Shown: positions 51,000 to 64,000 of the stretch, piece by piece | How positions within the stretch are numbered: the stretch's first letter is position 1 | Layout: each line of letters starts with the position of its first letter | Source of the DNA: Nematostella vectensis | Lineage: Eukaryota > Cnidaria > Anthozoa > Actiniaria > Edwardsiidae | Length of the DNA: 64,000 nucleotides | Direction of reading: 5' to 3' | Assembly: GCF_932526225.1 (NCBI RefSeq) | Contig: NC_064038.1 | Coordinates: forward strand, 7,253,070 to 7,317,069 | Program-made: the position numbers and the translations under genes | Notes under the pieces: model-generated | What the model saw: only the letters and a program-made list of their open reading frames with translations | Told to the model about the DNA's origin: nothing | Database searches by the model: none

Positions 51000-53900
51000 G
51001 GATTAGCAGTCCAACGCATTAACCACTCGGCCACCTCGTCATATCCATTTGATAGATTATCATAGATTATGCCTGTATTATACACAACATTTAATTTATC
51101 TAAAAAATACTTTGACGACGAGGATGGGATTCGAACCCACGCGTGCAGAGCACATTGGATTAGCAGTCCAACGCCTTAACCACTCGGCCACCTCGTCATA
51201 TCCATTTGATAGATTATCATAGATTATGCCTGTATTATACACAACATTTAATTGATCTAAAAAATATTTTGACGACGAGGATGGGATTCGAACCCACGCG
51301 TGCAGAGCACATTGGATTAGCAGTCCAACGCCTTAACCACTCGGCCACCTCGTCATATCCATTTGATAGATTATCATAGATTATGCCTGTATTATACAAA
51401 ATATTTAATTTATCTAAAAAGTACTTTGACGACGAGGATGGGATTCGAACCCACGCGTGCAGAGCACATTGTATTAGCAGTCCAACGCCTTAACCACTCG
51501 GCCACCTCGTCATATCCATTTGATAGATTATCATAGATTATGCCTGTATTATACACAACATTTAAAAGATCTAAAAAATATTTTGACGACGAGGATGGGA
51601 TTCGAACCCACGCGTGCAGAGCACATTGGATTAGCAGTCCAACGCCTTAACCACTCGGCCACCTCGTCATATCCATTTGATAGCTTATAATATATAATGT
51701 CTGTATATACACAAAATTTAAAACTTTTAAAAATGTTTTGACGACGAGGATGGGATTCGAACCCACGCGTGCAGAGCACATTGGATTAGCAGTCCAACGC
51801 CTTAACCACTCGGCCACCTCGTCATATCCATTTGATAGCTTATAATATATTATGCCTGTATATACACAGAATTTAAAAGATGAAAAAAATATTTTGACGA
51901 CGAGGATGGGGTTCGAACCCACGCGTGCAGAGCACATTGGATTAGCAGTCCAACGCCTTAACCACTCGGCCACCTCTTCATATCCATTTGATAGATTATC
52001 ATAGATTATGTAAGTATATACACAGAATTTAAAACTTTTAAAAATATTTTGACGACGAGGATGGTTTGAATCCCAGGATGGGATTCGAACCAAGGCGTGC
52101 AGACCAGATGGGATTAGCAGTCCAACGCCTTAACCACTCAGCCACCTCGTCATATCCATTTGATAGATTATAATAGATTATGCCTGTATTATACACAACA
52201 TTTAAAAGATCTAAAAAATATTTTGACGACGAGGATGGGATTCGAACCCACGCGTGCAGAGCACATTGGATTAGCAGTCCAACGCCTTAACCACTCGGCC
52301 ACCTCGTCATATACATTTGATAGATTATCATAGATTATGCCTGTATTATACACAACATTTAAAAGATCTAAAAATATATTTTGACGACGAGGATGGGAAT
52401 CGAACCCACGCGTGCAGAGCACATTGGATTAGCAGTCCAACGCCTTAACCACTCGGCCACCTCGTCATATCCATTTGATAGATTATAATAGATTATGCCT
52501 GTATTATACACAGCATCTAAAAGATCTAAAAAATATTTTGACGACGAGGATGGGATTCGAACCCACGCGTGCAGAGCACATTGGATTAGCAGTCCAACGC
52601 CTTAACCACTCGCCCTAATCGTCATATCCATTTGATAGCTTATAATATATTATGTCTGTATATACACAGAATTTAAAACTTTTAAAAATGTTTTGACGAC
52701 GAGGATGGTTTGAATCCCAGGATGCGATTCGAACCAAGGCGTGCAGACCAGATGGGATTAGCAGTCCAACGCCTTAACCACTCGCCCACCTCGTCATATC
52801 CATTTGATAGATTATCATAGATTATGCCTGTATTATACACAACATTTAAAAGATCTAAAAAAATATTTTGACGACGAGGATGGGATTCGAACCCACGCGT
52901 GCAGAGCACATTGGATTAGCAGTCCAACGCCTTAACCACTCGGCCACCTCGTCATATCCATTTGATAGATTATCATAGATTATGCCTGTATTATACACAA
53001 CATTTAATTTATCTAAAAAATATTTTGACGACGAGGATGGGATTCGAACCCACGCGTGCAGAGCACATTGGATTAGCAGTCCAACGCCTTAACCACTCGG
53101 CCACCTCGACATATCCATTTGATAGATTATCATAGATTATTCCTGTATTATACACAACATTTAATTTATTTAAAAAATATTTTGACGACGAGGATGGGAT
53201 TCGAACCCACGCGTGCAGAGCACATTGGATTAGCAGTCCAACGCCTTAACCACTCTGCCACCTCGTCATAACCATTTGATAGATTATAACAGATTATGCC
53301 TGTATTATATACAAAATTTAAAAGATTTGAAAAGATATTTTGACGACGAGGATGGGATTCAAACCCACGCGTGCAGAGCATATTGGATTAGCAGTCCAAC
53401 GCCTAAACAACTCGCCCACCTCGTCATATCCATTTGATAGCTTATAATATATTATGTCTGTATATACACAGAATTTAAAACTTTAAAAATGTTTTGAAGA
53501 CGAGGATGGGATTCGAACCCACGCGTGCAGAGCACATTGGATTAGCAGTCCAACGCCTTAACCACTCGGCCACCTCGTCATATCCATTTGATAGATTATA
53601 ATAGATTATATCTGTGTTATACACAACATTTAATTGATCTAAAAAATATTTTGACGACGAGAATGGGATTCGAACCCACGCGTGCAGAGCACATTGGATT
53701 AGCAGTCCAACGCCTTAACCACTCGCCCACCTCGTCATATCCATTTGATAGATTATCATAGATTATGCCTGTATTATACACAACATTTAATTTATCTAAA
53801 AAATACTTTGACGACGAGGATGGGATTCGAACCCACGCGTGCAGAGCACATTGGATTAGCAGTCCAACGCCTTAACCACTCGCCCACCTCGTCATATCCA

Positions 53901-56900
53901 TTTGATAGATTATCATAGATTATGCCTGTATTATACACAACATTTAATTTATCTAAAAAATATTTTGACGACGAGGATGGGATTCGAAACCACGCGTGCA
54001 GAGCACATTGGATTAGCAGTCCAACGCCTTAACCACTCGGCCACCTCGTCATATCCATTTGATAGATTATCATAGATTATGCCTGTATTATACACAACAT
54101 TTAATTGATCTAAAAAATATTTTGACGACGAGGATGGGATTCGAACCCACGCGTGCAGAGCACATTGGATTAGCAGTCCAACGCCTTAACCACTCGGCCA
54201 CATCGTCATATCCATTTGATAGATTATCATAGATTATGCCTGTATTATACACAACATTTAATTTATCTAAAAAATACTTTGACGACGAGGATGGGATTCG
54301 AACCCACGCGTGCAGAGCACATTGGATTAGCAGTCCAACGCCTTAATCACTCGGCCACCTCGTCATATCCATTTGATAGATTATCATAGATTATGCCTGT
54401 ATTATACACAACATTTAAAAGATCTAAAAAATATTTTGACGACGAGGATGGGATTCGAACCCACGCGTGCAGAGCACATTGGATAAGCAGTCCAACGCCT
54501 TAACCACTCGGCCACCTCGTCATATCCATTATTATAGCTTATAATATATAATGTCTGTATATACACAAAATTTAAAACTTTTAAAAATGTTTTGACGACG
54601 AGGATGGGATTCGAACCCACGCGTGCAGAGCACATTGGATTAGCAGTCCAACGCCTTAACCACTCGGCCACCTCGTCATATCCATTTGATAGATTATCAT
54701 AGATTATGCCTGTATTATACACAACATTTAAAAGATCTAAAAAATATTTTGACGACGAGGATGGGATTCGAACCCACGCGTGTAGAGCACATTGGATTAG
54801 CAGTCCAACGCCTTAACCACTCGGCCACCTCGTCATATCCATTTGATAGATTATCATAGATTATGCCTGTATTATACACAACATTTAATTGATCTAAAAA
54901 TATATTTTGAAGACCAGGATGGGATTCGAACCCACGCGTGCAGAGCACATTGGATTAGCAGTCCAACGCCTTAACCACTCGGCCAGCTCGTCATATCCAT
55001 TTGATAGATTATAATATATTATGTCTGTATATACACAGAATATAAAACTTTAAAAAATGTTTTGACGACGAGGATGGTTTGAATCCCAGGATGGGATTCT
55101 AACCAAGGCGTGCAGACCAGATGGGATTAGCAGTCCAACACCTTAACCACTCGGCCACCTCGTCATATCCATTTCATAGATTATAATAGATTATGACTGT
55201 ATTATACACAACATTTAAAAGATCTAAAAAATATTTTGACGACGAGGATGGGATTCGAACCCACGCGTGCAGAGCACATTGGATTAGCAGTCCAACGCCT
55301 TAACCACTCGTTCACCTCGTCATATCCATTTGATAGATTATCATAGATTATGACTGTATTATACACAACATTTAATTTATCTAAAAAATACTTTGACGAC
55401 GAGGATGGGATTCGAACCCACGCGTGCAGAGCACATTGGATTAGCAGTCCAACGCCTTAACCACTCGGCCATCTCGTCATATCCATTTGATAGATTATCA
55501 TAGATTATGCCTGTATTATACACAACATTTAATTTATCTAAAAAATATTTTGACGACGAGGATGGGATTCGAACCCACGTGTGCAGAGCACATTGGATTA
55601 GCAGTCCAACGCCTTAACCACTCGGCCACCTCGTCATATCCATTTGATAGATTATCATAGATTATGCCTGTATTATACACAACATTTAATATATCTAAAA
55701 AATATTTTGACGACGAGGATGGGATTCGAACCCACGCGTGCAGAGCACATTGGATTAGCAGTCCAACGCCTTAACCACTCGGCCACCTCGTCATATCCAT
55801 TTGATAGCTTATAATATATTATGCCTGTATATACACAGAATTTAAAAGATGAAAAAAATATTTTGACGACGAGGATGGGGTTCGAACCCACGCGTGCAGA
55901 GCACATTGGATTAGCAGTCCAACGCCTTAACCACTCGGCCACCTCTTCATATCCATTTGACAGATTATCATAGATTATGCCCGTATTATACACAACATTT
56001 AAAAGATCTAAAAAAAAATTTGACGGCGAGGATGGGATTCGAACCCACGCGTGCAGAGCACATTGGATTAGCAGTCCAACGCCTTAACCACTGGGCCACC
56101 TCCTCATATCCATTTGATAGCTTATAATATATAATGTCTGTATATACACAAAATTTAAAACTTTTAAAAATGTTTTGACGACGAGGATGGTTTGAATCCC
56201 ACGATGGGATTCGAACCAAGGCGTGCAGATAAGATGGGATTAGCAGTCCAACGCCTTAACCACTCAGCCACCTCGTCATATCCATTTGATAGATTATAAT
56301 AGATTATGCCTGTATTATACACAACATTTAAAAGATCTAAAAAATATTTTGACGACGAGGATGGGATTCGAACCCACGTGTGCAGAGCACATTGGATTAG
56401 CAGTCCAACGCCTTAACCACTCGGCCACCTCGTCATATCCATTTGATAGCTTATAATATATAATGTCTGTATATACACAAAATTTAAAACTTTTAAAAAA
56501 GTTTTGACGACGAGGATGGGATTCGAACCCACGCGTGCAGAGCACATTGGATTAGCAGTCCAACGCCTTAACCACTCGGCCATCTCGTCATATCCATTTG
56601 ATAGATTATCATAGATTATGTCTGTATTATACACAACATTTAATTTATCTAAAAAATATTTTGACGACGAGGATGGGATTCGAACCCACGTGTGCAGAGC
56701 ACATTGGATTAGCAGTCCAACGCCTTAACCACTCGGCCACCTCGTCATATCCATTTGATAGATTATCATAGATTATGCCTGTATTATACACAACATTTAA
56801 TTTATCTAAAAAATATTTTGACGACGAGGATGGGATTCGAACCCACGGGTGCAGAGCACATTGGATTAGCAGTCCAACGCCTTAACCACTCGGCCACCTC

Positions 56901-57560
56901 GTCATATCCATTTGATAGATTATAATAGATTATGCCTGTATTATACACAGCATTTAAAAGATCTAAAAAAATATTTTGACGACAAGGATGGGATTCGGAC
57001 CCACGCGTGCAGAGCACATTGGACTAGCAGTCCAACGCCTTAACCACTCGGCCACCTCATCATATCCATTTGATAGATTATCATAGATTATGCCTGTATT
57101 ATACACAACATTTAATTTATCTGAAAAATATTTTGAGGACGAGGATGGGATTCGAACCCACGCGTGCAGAGCACATTGGATTAGCAGTCCAACGCCTTAA
57201 CCACTCGGCCACCTCGTCATATCCATTTGATAGATTATAACAGATTATGTCTGTATTATATACAACATTTAAAAGATCTAAAAAGATATTTTGACGACGA
57301 GGATGGGATTCAAACCCACGCGTGCAGAGCATATTGGATTAGCAGTCCAACGCCTTAACCACTCGCCCACCTCGTCATATCCATTTGATAGCTTATAATA
57401 TATTATGTCTGTATATACACAGAATTTAAAACTTTTAAAAATGTCTTGACGACGAGGATGGTTTGAATCCCAGGATGGGATTCGAACCAAGGCGTGCAGA
57501 CCAGATGGGATTAGCAGTCCAACGCCTTAACCACTCGGCCACCTCGTCATATCCATTTGA
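51000..57560 (-). repeat. Array segmental duplication 3, left copy (partner 57,880-64,000)
   Basis: Offset is 6820 bp to about 52.0 kb, 6978 bp to about 54.7 kb and 6495 bp from about 55.2 kb. Many unit pairs are identical over hundreds of bases. The left copy lacks one unit near 52.0 kb and has 483 bp extra at about 54,720-55,200. Confidence 0.9.
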
Positions 57561-57879
57561 TAGATTATCATAGATTATGCCTGTATTATACACAACATTT
57601 AAAAGATCTAAAAAATATTTTGACGACGAGGATGGGATTCGAACCCACGCGTGCAGAGCACATTGGATTAGCAGTCCAACGCCTTAACCACTCACCCACC
57701 TCGTCATATCCATTTGATAGCTTATAATATATTATGTCTGTATATACACAGAATTTAAAACTTTAAAAATGTTTTGACGACGAGGATGGGATTCGAACCC
57801 ACGCGTGCAGAGCACATTGGATTAGCAGTCCAACGCCTTAACCACTCGCCCACCTCGTCATATCCATTTGATAGATTAT

Positions 57880-60800
57880 CATAGATTTATGCCTGTATTA
57901 TACACAACATTTAATTTATCTAAAAAATACTTTGACGACGAGGATGGGATTCGAACCCACGCGTGCAGAGCACATTGGATTAGCAGTCCAACGCTTTAAC
58001 CACTCGGCCACCTCGTCATATCCATTTGATAGATTATCATAGATTATGCCTGTATTATACACAACATTTAATTGATCTAAAAAATATTTTGACGACGAGG
58101 ATGGGATTCGAACCCACGCGTGCAGAGCACATTGGATTAGCAGTCCAACGCCTTAACCACTCGGCCACCTCGTCATATCCATTTGATAGATTATCATAGA
58201 TTATGCCTGTATTATACAAAATATTTAATTTATCTAAAAAATACTTTGACGACGAGGATGGGATTCGAACCCACGCGTGCAGAGCACATTGGATTAGCAG
58301 TCCAACGCCTTAACCACTCGGCCACCTCGTCATATCCATTTGATAGATTATCATAGATTATGCCTGTATTATACACAACATTTAAAAGATCTAAAAAATA
58401 TTTTGACGACGAGGATGGGATTCGAACCCACGCGTGCAGAGCACATTGGATTAGCAGTCCAACCCCTTAACCACTCGGCCACCTCGTCATATCCATTTGA
58501 TAGCTTATAATATATAATGTCTGTATATACACAAAATTTAAAACTTTTAAAAATGTTTTGACGACGAGGATGGGATTCGAACCCAGGCGTGCAGAGCACA
58601 TTGGATTAGCAGTCCAACGCCTTAACCACTCGGCCACCTCGTCATATCCATTTGATAGCTTATAATATATTATGCCTGTATATACACAGAATTTAAAAGA
58701 TGAAAAAAATATTTTGACGACGAGGATGGGGTTCGAACCCACGCGTGCAGAGCACATTGGATTAGCAGTCCAACGCCTTAACCACTCGGCCACCTCTTCA
58801 TATCCATTTGACAGATTATCATAGATTATGCCCGTATTATACACAACATTTAAAAGATCTAAAAAAATATTTTGACGGCGAGGATGGGATTCGAACCCAC
58901 GCGTGCAGAGCACATTGGATTAGCAGTCCAACGCCTTAACCACTCGCCCACCCCGTCATATCCATTTGATAGCTTATAATATATTATGTAAGTATATACA
59001 CAGAATTTAAAACTTTTAAAAATATTTTGACGACGAGGATGGTTTGAATCCCAGGATGGGATTCGAACCAAGGCGTGCAGACCAGATGGGATTAGCAGTC
59101 CAACGCCTTAACCACTCAGCCACCTCGTCATATCCATTTGATAGATTATAATAGATTATGCCTGTATTATACACAACATTTAAAAGATCTAAAAAATATT
59201 TTGACGACGAGGATGGGATTCGAACCCACGCGTGCAGAGCACATTGGATTAGCAGTCCAACGCCTTAACCACTCGGCCACCTCGTCATATACATTTGATA
59301 GATTATCATAGATTATGCCTGTATTATACACAACATTTAAAAGATCTAAAAATATATTTTGACGACTAGGATGGGAATCGAACCCACGCGTGCAGAGCAC
59401 ATTGGATTAGCAGTCCAACGCCTTAACCACTCGGCCACCTCGTCATATCCATTTGATAGATTATAATAGATTATGCCTGTATTATACACAGCATCTAAAA
59501 GATCTAAAAAATATTTTGACAACGAGGATGGGATTCGAACCCACGCGTGCAGAGCACATTGGATTAGCAGTCCAACGCCTTAACCACTCGCCCTAATCGT
59601 CATATCCATTTGATAGCTTATAATATATTATGTCTGTATATACACAGAATTTAAAACTTTTAAAAATGTTTTGACGACGAGGATGGTTTGAATCCCAGGA
59701 TGCGATTCGAACCAAGGCGTGCAGACCAGATGGGATTAGCAGTCCAACGCCTTAACCACTCGCCCACCTCGTCATATCCATTTGATAGATTATCATAGAT
59801 TATGCCTGTATTATACACAACATTTAAAAGATCTAAAAAAATATTTTGACGACGAGGATGGGATTCGAACCCACGCGTGCAGAGCACATTGGATTAGCAG
59901 TCCAACGCCTTAACCACTCGGCCACCTCGTCATATCCATTTGATAGATTATAATAGATTATGCCTGTATTATACACAACATTTAATTTATCTAAAAAATA
60001 TTTTGACGACGAGGATGGGATTCGAACCCACGCGTGCAGAGCACATTGGATTAGCAGTCCAACGCCTTAACCACTCGGCCACCTCGACATATCCATTTGA
60101 TAGATTATCATAGATTATTCCTGTATTATACACAACATTTAATTTATTTAAAAAATATTTTGACGACGAGGATGGGATTCGAACCCACGCGTGCAGAGCA
60201 CATTGGATTAGCAGTCCAACGCCTTAACCACTCTGCCACCTCGTCATAACCATTTGATAGATTATAACAGATTATGCCTGTATTATATACAAAATTTAAA
60301 AGATTTGAAAAGATATTTTGACGACGAGGATGGGATTCAAACCCACGCGTGCAGAGCATATTGGATTAGCAGTCCAACGCCTAAACAACTCGCCCACCTC
60401 GTCATATCCATTTGATAGCTTATAATATATTATGTCTGTATATACACAGAATTTAAAACTTTAAAAATGTTTTGAAGACGAGGATGGGATTCGAACCCAC
60501 GCGTGCAGAGCACATTGGATTAGCAGTCCAACGCCTTAACCACTCGGCCACCTCGTCATATCCATTTGATAGATTATAATAGATTATATCTGTGTTATAC
60601 ACAACATTTAATTGATCTAAAAAATATTTTGACGACGAGAATGGGATTCGAACCCACGCGTGCAGAGCACATTGGATTAGCAGTCCAACGCCTTAACCAC
60701 TCGCCCACCTCGTCATATCCATTTGATAGATTATCATAGATTATGCCTGTATTATACACAACATTTAATTTATCTAAAAAATACTTTGACGACGAGGATG

Positions 60801-63800
60801 GGATTCGAACCCACGCGTGCAGAGCACATTGGATTAGCAGTCCAACGCCTTAACCACTCGCCCACCTCGTCATATCCATTTGATAGATTATCATAGATTA
60901 TGCCTGTATTATACACAACATTTAATTTATCTAAAAAATATTTTGACGACGAGGATGGGATTCGAAACCACGCGTGCAGAGCACATTGGATTAGCAGTCC
61001 AACGCCTTAACCACTCGGCCACCTCGTCATATCCATTTGATAGATTATCATAGATTATGCCTGTATTATACACAACATTTAATTGATCTAAAAAATATTT
61101 TGACGACGAGGATGGGATTCGAACCCACGCGTGCAGAGCACATTGGATTAGCAGTCCAACGCCTTAACCACTCGGCCACATCGTCATATCCATTTGATAG
61201 ATTATCATAGATTATGCCTGTATTATACACAACATTTAATTTATCTAAAAAATACTTTGACGACGAGGATGGGATTCGAACCCACGCGTGCAGAGCACAT
61301 TGGATTAGCAGTCCAACGCCTTAATCACTCGGCCACCTCGTCATATCCATTTGATAGATTATCATAGATTATGCCTGTATTATACACAACATTTAAAAGA
61401 TCTAAAAAATATTTTGACGACGAGGATGGGATTCGAACCCACGCGTGCAGAGCACATTGGATTAGCAGTCCAACGCCTTAACCACTCGGCCACCTCGTCA
61501 TATCCATTATTATAGCTTATAATATATAATGTCTGTATATACACAAAATTTAAAACTTTTAAAAATGTTTTGACGACGAGGATGGGATTCGAACCCACGC
61601 GTGCAGAGCACATTGGATTAGCAGTCCAACGCCTTAACCACTCGGCCACCTCGTCATATCCATTTGATAGATTATAATAGATTATGCCTGTATTATACAC
61701 AGCATTTAAAAGATCTAAAAAAATATTTTGACGACGAGGATGGGATTCGAACCCACGCGTGCAGAGCACATTGGATTAGCAGTCCAACGCCTTAACCACT
61801 CGTTCACCTCGTCATATCCATTTGATAGATTATCATAGATTATGACTGTATTATACACAACATTTAATTTATCTAAAAAATACTTTGACGACGAGGATGG
61901 GATTCGAACCCACGCGTGCAGAGCACATTGGATTAGCAGTCCAACGCCTTAACCACTCGGCCATCTCGTCATATCCATTTGATAGATTATCATAGATTAT
62001 GCCTGTATTATACACAACATTTAATTTATCTAAAAAATATTTTGACGACGAGGATGGGATTCGAACCCACGTGTGCAGAGCACATTGGATTAGCAGTCCA
62101 ACGCCTTAACCATTCGGCCACCTCGTCATATCCATTTGATAGATTATCATAGATTATGCCTGTATTATACACAACATTTAATATATCTAAAAAATATTTT
62201 GACGACGAGGATGGGATTCGAACCCACGCGTGCAGAGCACATTGGATTAGCAGTCCAACGCCTTAACCACTCGGCCACCTCGTCATATCCATTTGATAGC
62301 TTATAATATATTATGCCTGTATATACACAGAAATTAAAAAAAGATGAAAAAAATATTTTGACGACGAGGATGGGGTTCGAACCCACGCGTGCAGAGCACA
62401 TTGGATTAGCAGTCCAACGCCTTAACCACTCGGCCACCTCTTCATATCCATTTGACAGATTATCATAGATTATGCCCGTATTATACACAACATTTAAAAG
62501 ATCTAAAAAAAAATTTGACGGCGAGGATGGGATTCGAACCCACGCGTGCAGAGCACATTGGATTAGCAGTCCAACGCCTTAACCACTGGGCCACCTCGTC
62601 ATATCCATTTGATAGCTTATAATATATAATGTCTGTATATACACAAAATTTAAAACTTTTAAAAATGTTTTGACGACGAGGATGGTTTGAATCCCAGGAT
62701 GGGATTCGAACCAAGGCGTGCAGATAAGATGGGATTAGCAGTCCAACGCCTTAACCACTCAGCCACCTCGTCATATCCATTTGATAGATTATAATAGATT
62801 ATGCCTGTATTATACACAACATTTAAAAGATCTAAAAAATATTTTGACGACGAGGATGGGATTCGAACCCACGTGTGCAGAGCACATTGGATTAGCAGTC
62901 CAACGCCTTAACCACTCGGCCACCTCGTCATATCCATTTGATAGCTTATAATATATAATGTCTGTATATACACAAAATTTAAAACTTTTAAAAAAGTTTT
63001 GACGACGAGGATGGGATTCGAACCCACGCGTGCAGAGCACATTGGATTAGCAGTCCAACGCCTTAACCACTCGGCCATCTCGTCATATCCATTTGATAGA
63101 TTATCATAGATTATGCCTGTATTATACACAACATTTAATTTATCTAAAAAATATTTTGACGACGAGGATGGGATTCGAACCCACGTGTGCAGAGCACATT
63201 GGATTAGCAGTCCAACGCCTTAACCACTCGGCCACCTCGTCATATCCATTTGATAGATTATCATAGATTATGCCTGTATTATACACAACATTTAATTTAT
63301 CTAAAAAATATTTTGACGACGAGGATGGGATTCGAACCCACGGGTGCAGAGCACATTGGATTAGCAGTCCAACGCCTTAACCACTCGGCCACCTCGTCAT
63401 ATCCATTTGATAGATTATAATAGATTATGCCTGTATTATACACAGCATTTAAAAGATCTAAAAAAATATTTTGACGACGAGGATGGGATTCGGACCCACG
63501 CGTGCAGAGCACATTGGATTAGCAGTCCAACGCCTTAACCACTCGGCCACCTCATCATATCCATTTGATAGATTATCATAGATTATGCCTGTATTATACA
63601 CAACATTTAATTTATCTGAAAAATATTTTGAGGACGAGGATGGGATTCGAACCCACGCGTGCAGAGCACATTGGATTAGCAGTCCAACGCCTTAACCACT
63701 CGGCCACCTCGTCATATCCATTTGATAGATTATAACAGATTATGTCTGTATTATATACAACATTTAAAAGATCTAAAAAGATATTTTGACGACGAGGATG

Positions 63801-64000
63801 GGATTCAAACCCACGCGTGCAGAGCATATTGGATTAGCAGTCCAACGCCTTAACCACTCGCCCACCTCGTCATATCCATTTGATAGCTTATAATATATTA
63901 TGTCTGTATATACACAGAATTTAAAACTTTTAAAAATGTTTTGACGACGAGGATGGTTTGAATCCCAGGATGGGATTCGAACCAACGCGTGCAGACCAAT
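57880..64000 (-). repeat. Array segmental duplication 3, right copy, continuing past the window
   Basis: Partner of 51,000-57,560. The window ends within a palindromic-class unit that starts at 63,945. Confidence 0.9.

Larger units (their letters stand above)
31013..64000 (-). repeat. Tandem array of ~206 tRNA-Ser(GCU) genes, continuing past the window
   Basis: Units of 154-172 bp repeat head to tail for 33 kb, all with the tRNA on the minus strand. The typical unit is an 82-nt tRNA plus ~75 bp of AT-rich spacer. The tRNA has acceptor GACGAGG/CCTCGTC with discriminator G, A box TGGCCGAGTGG, anticodon loop CUGCUAA (anticodon GCU), a long class II variable arm (GUGC/GCAC) and B box GGTTCGAATCC. 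No intron and no encoded CCA. A run of four to six Ts follows the 3' end in each unit, a Pol III terminator. The copy number is an estimate from first and last unit positions and sampled unit lengths. Spacers come in two types: one with CTGTATTATACACAACATTT and one with TCTGTATATACACAGAATTT. Many copies look intact; many carry arm mismatches. Apparent open frames across the array are antisense or sense readings of tRNA and spacer. Confidence 0.97.

Noticed and set aside
31040-63985. Dozens of 70-150-codon minus-strand frames (family starting MLCTRGFESHP or MVRIPSW)
   Set aside because: They are translations straight through tRNA genes and spacers. The shared 'protein family' reflects the tandem repeat, not coding selection.
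31013-64000. CRISPR-like array of regularly spaced repeats
   Set aside because: The repeats are 82-nt tRNA-Ser genes and the 'spacers' are themselves repeated, not unique. The setting is eukaryotic.
31013-64000. tRNA-derived SINE amplification
   Set aside because: There is no SINE body, no poly(A) or LINE tail and no target duplications. Units are strictly tandem with full cloverleaf and terminator.

Overview
The window looks like nuclear DNA from a cnidarian, most likely an anthozoan such as a sea anemone or coral. The support is an intron-rich host gene with PAN, EGF and TLDc modules, AT-rich intergenic DNA, and a crowd of metazoan mobile elements (Ty3/gypsy, Penelope-like, Polinton, LINE, MITEs, a retrozyme). 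The species is inferred from gene and element style, not from a database match.

Layout: 1-2.7 kb holds the 3' part of a decayed Ty3/gypsy retrotransposon. 2.75-3.57 kb is a tandem dimer of a ~360-bp element with hammerhead ribozymes on the minus strand (a metazoan retrozyme). 3.6-9.5 kb is AT-rich and holds copies of an old dispersed repeat, a minus-strand LINE fragment split by a ~1-kb terminal-inverted-repeat element, and no convincing gene. 9.54-10.19 kb is an inverted-repeat element just upstream of the one clear host gene.

The host gene runs from 10,307 to 25,243 on the plus strand. Its five coding exons have compatible splice phases and give a 356-residue secreted protein: signal peptide, PAN/apple domain, calcium-binding EGF domain and TLDc domain. 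Intron 3 (9.4 kb) is almost entirely an old Polinton (about 13.2-22.0 kb). Near its left end, that Polinton carries a Penelope-like fragment with a GIY-YIG piece and a complete-looking hammerhead ribozyme. 25.25-27.15 kb is minisatellite, starting within about 20 bases of the stop codon. 23.5-28.1 kb also carries several small inverted-repeat elements. A zinc-ribbon reading frame at 30.7 kb may be a first exon.

From 31.0 kb to the end of the window (33 kb, about 206 units of 154-172 bp) the DNA is a tandem array of minus-strand tRNA-Ser(GCU) genes. Each typical unit has an 82-nt tRNA with A and B boxes, a short AT-rich spacer and a T-run terminator. The array has higher-order structure: 644-bp four-unit blocks and recent multi-kilobase duplications that differ by whole units. 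It also has a recurrent variant (28 copies) in which the T arm is turned into a near-perfect palindrome carrying a B-box-like sequence on both strands. This array, especially the palindromic class, and the two separate hammerhead ribozyme families are the most interesting content. The many ~70-150-residue minus-strand reading frames across the array are chance translations of tRNA repeats, not proteins.
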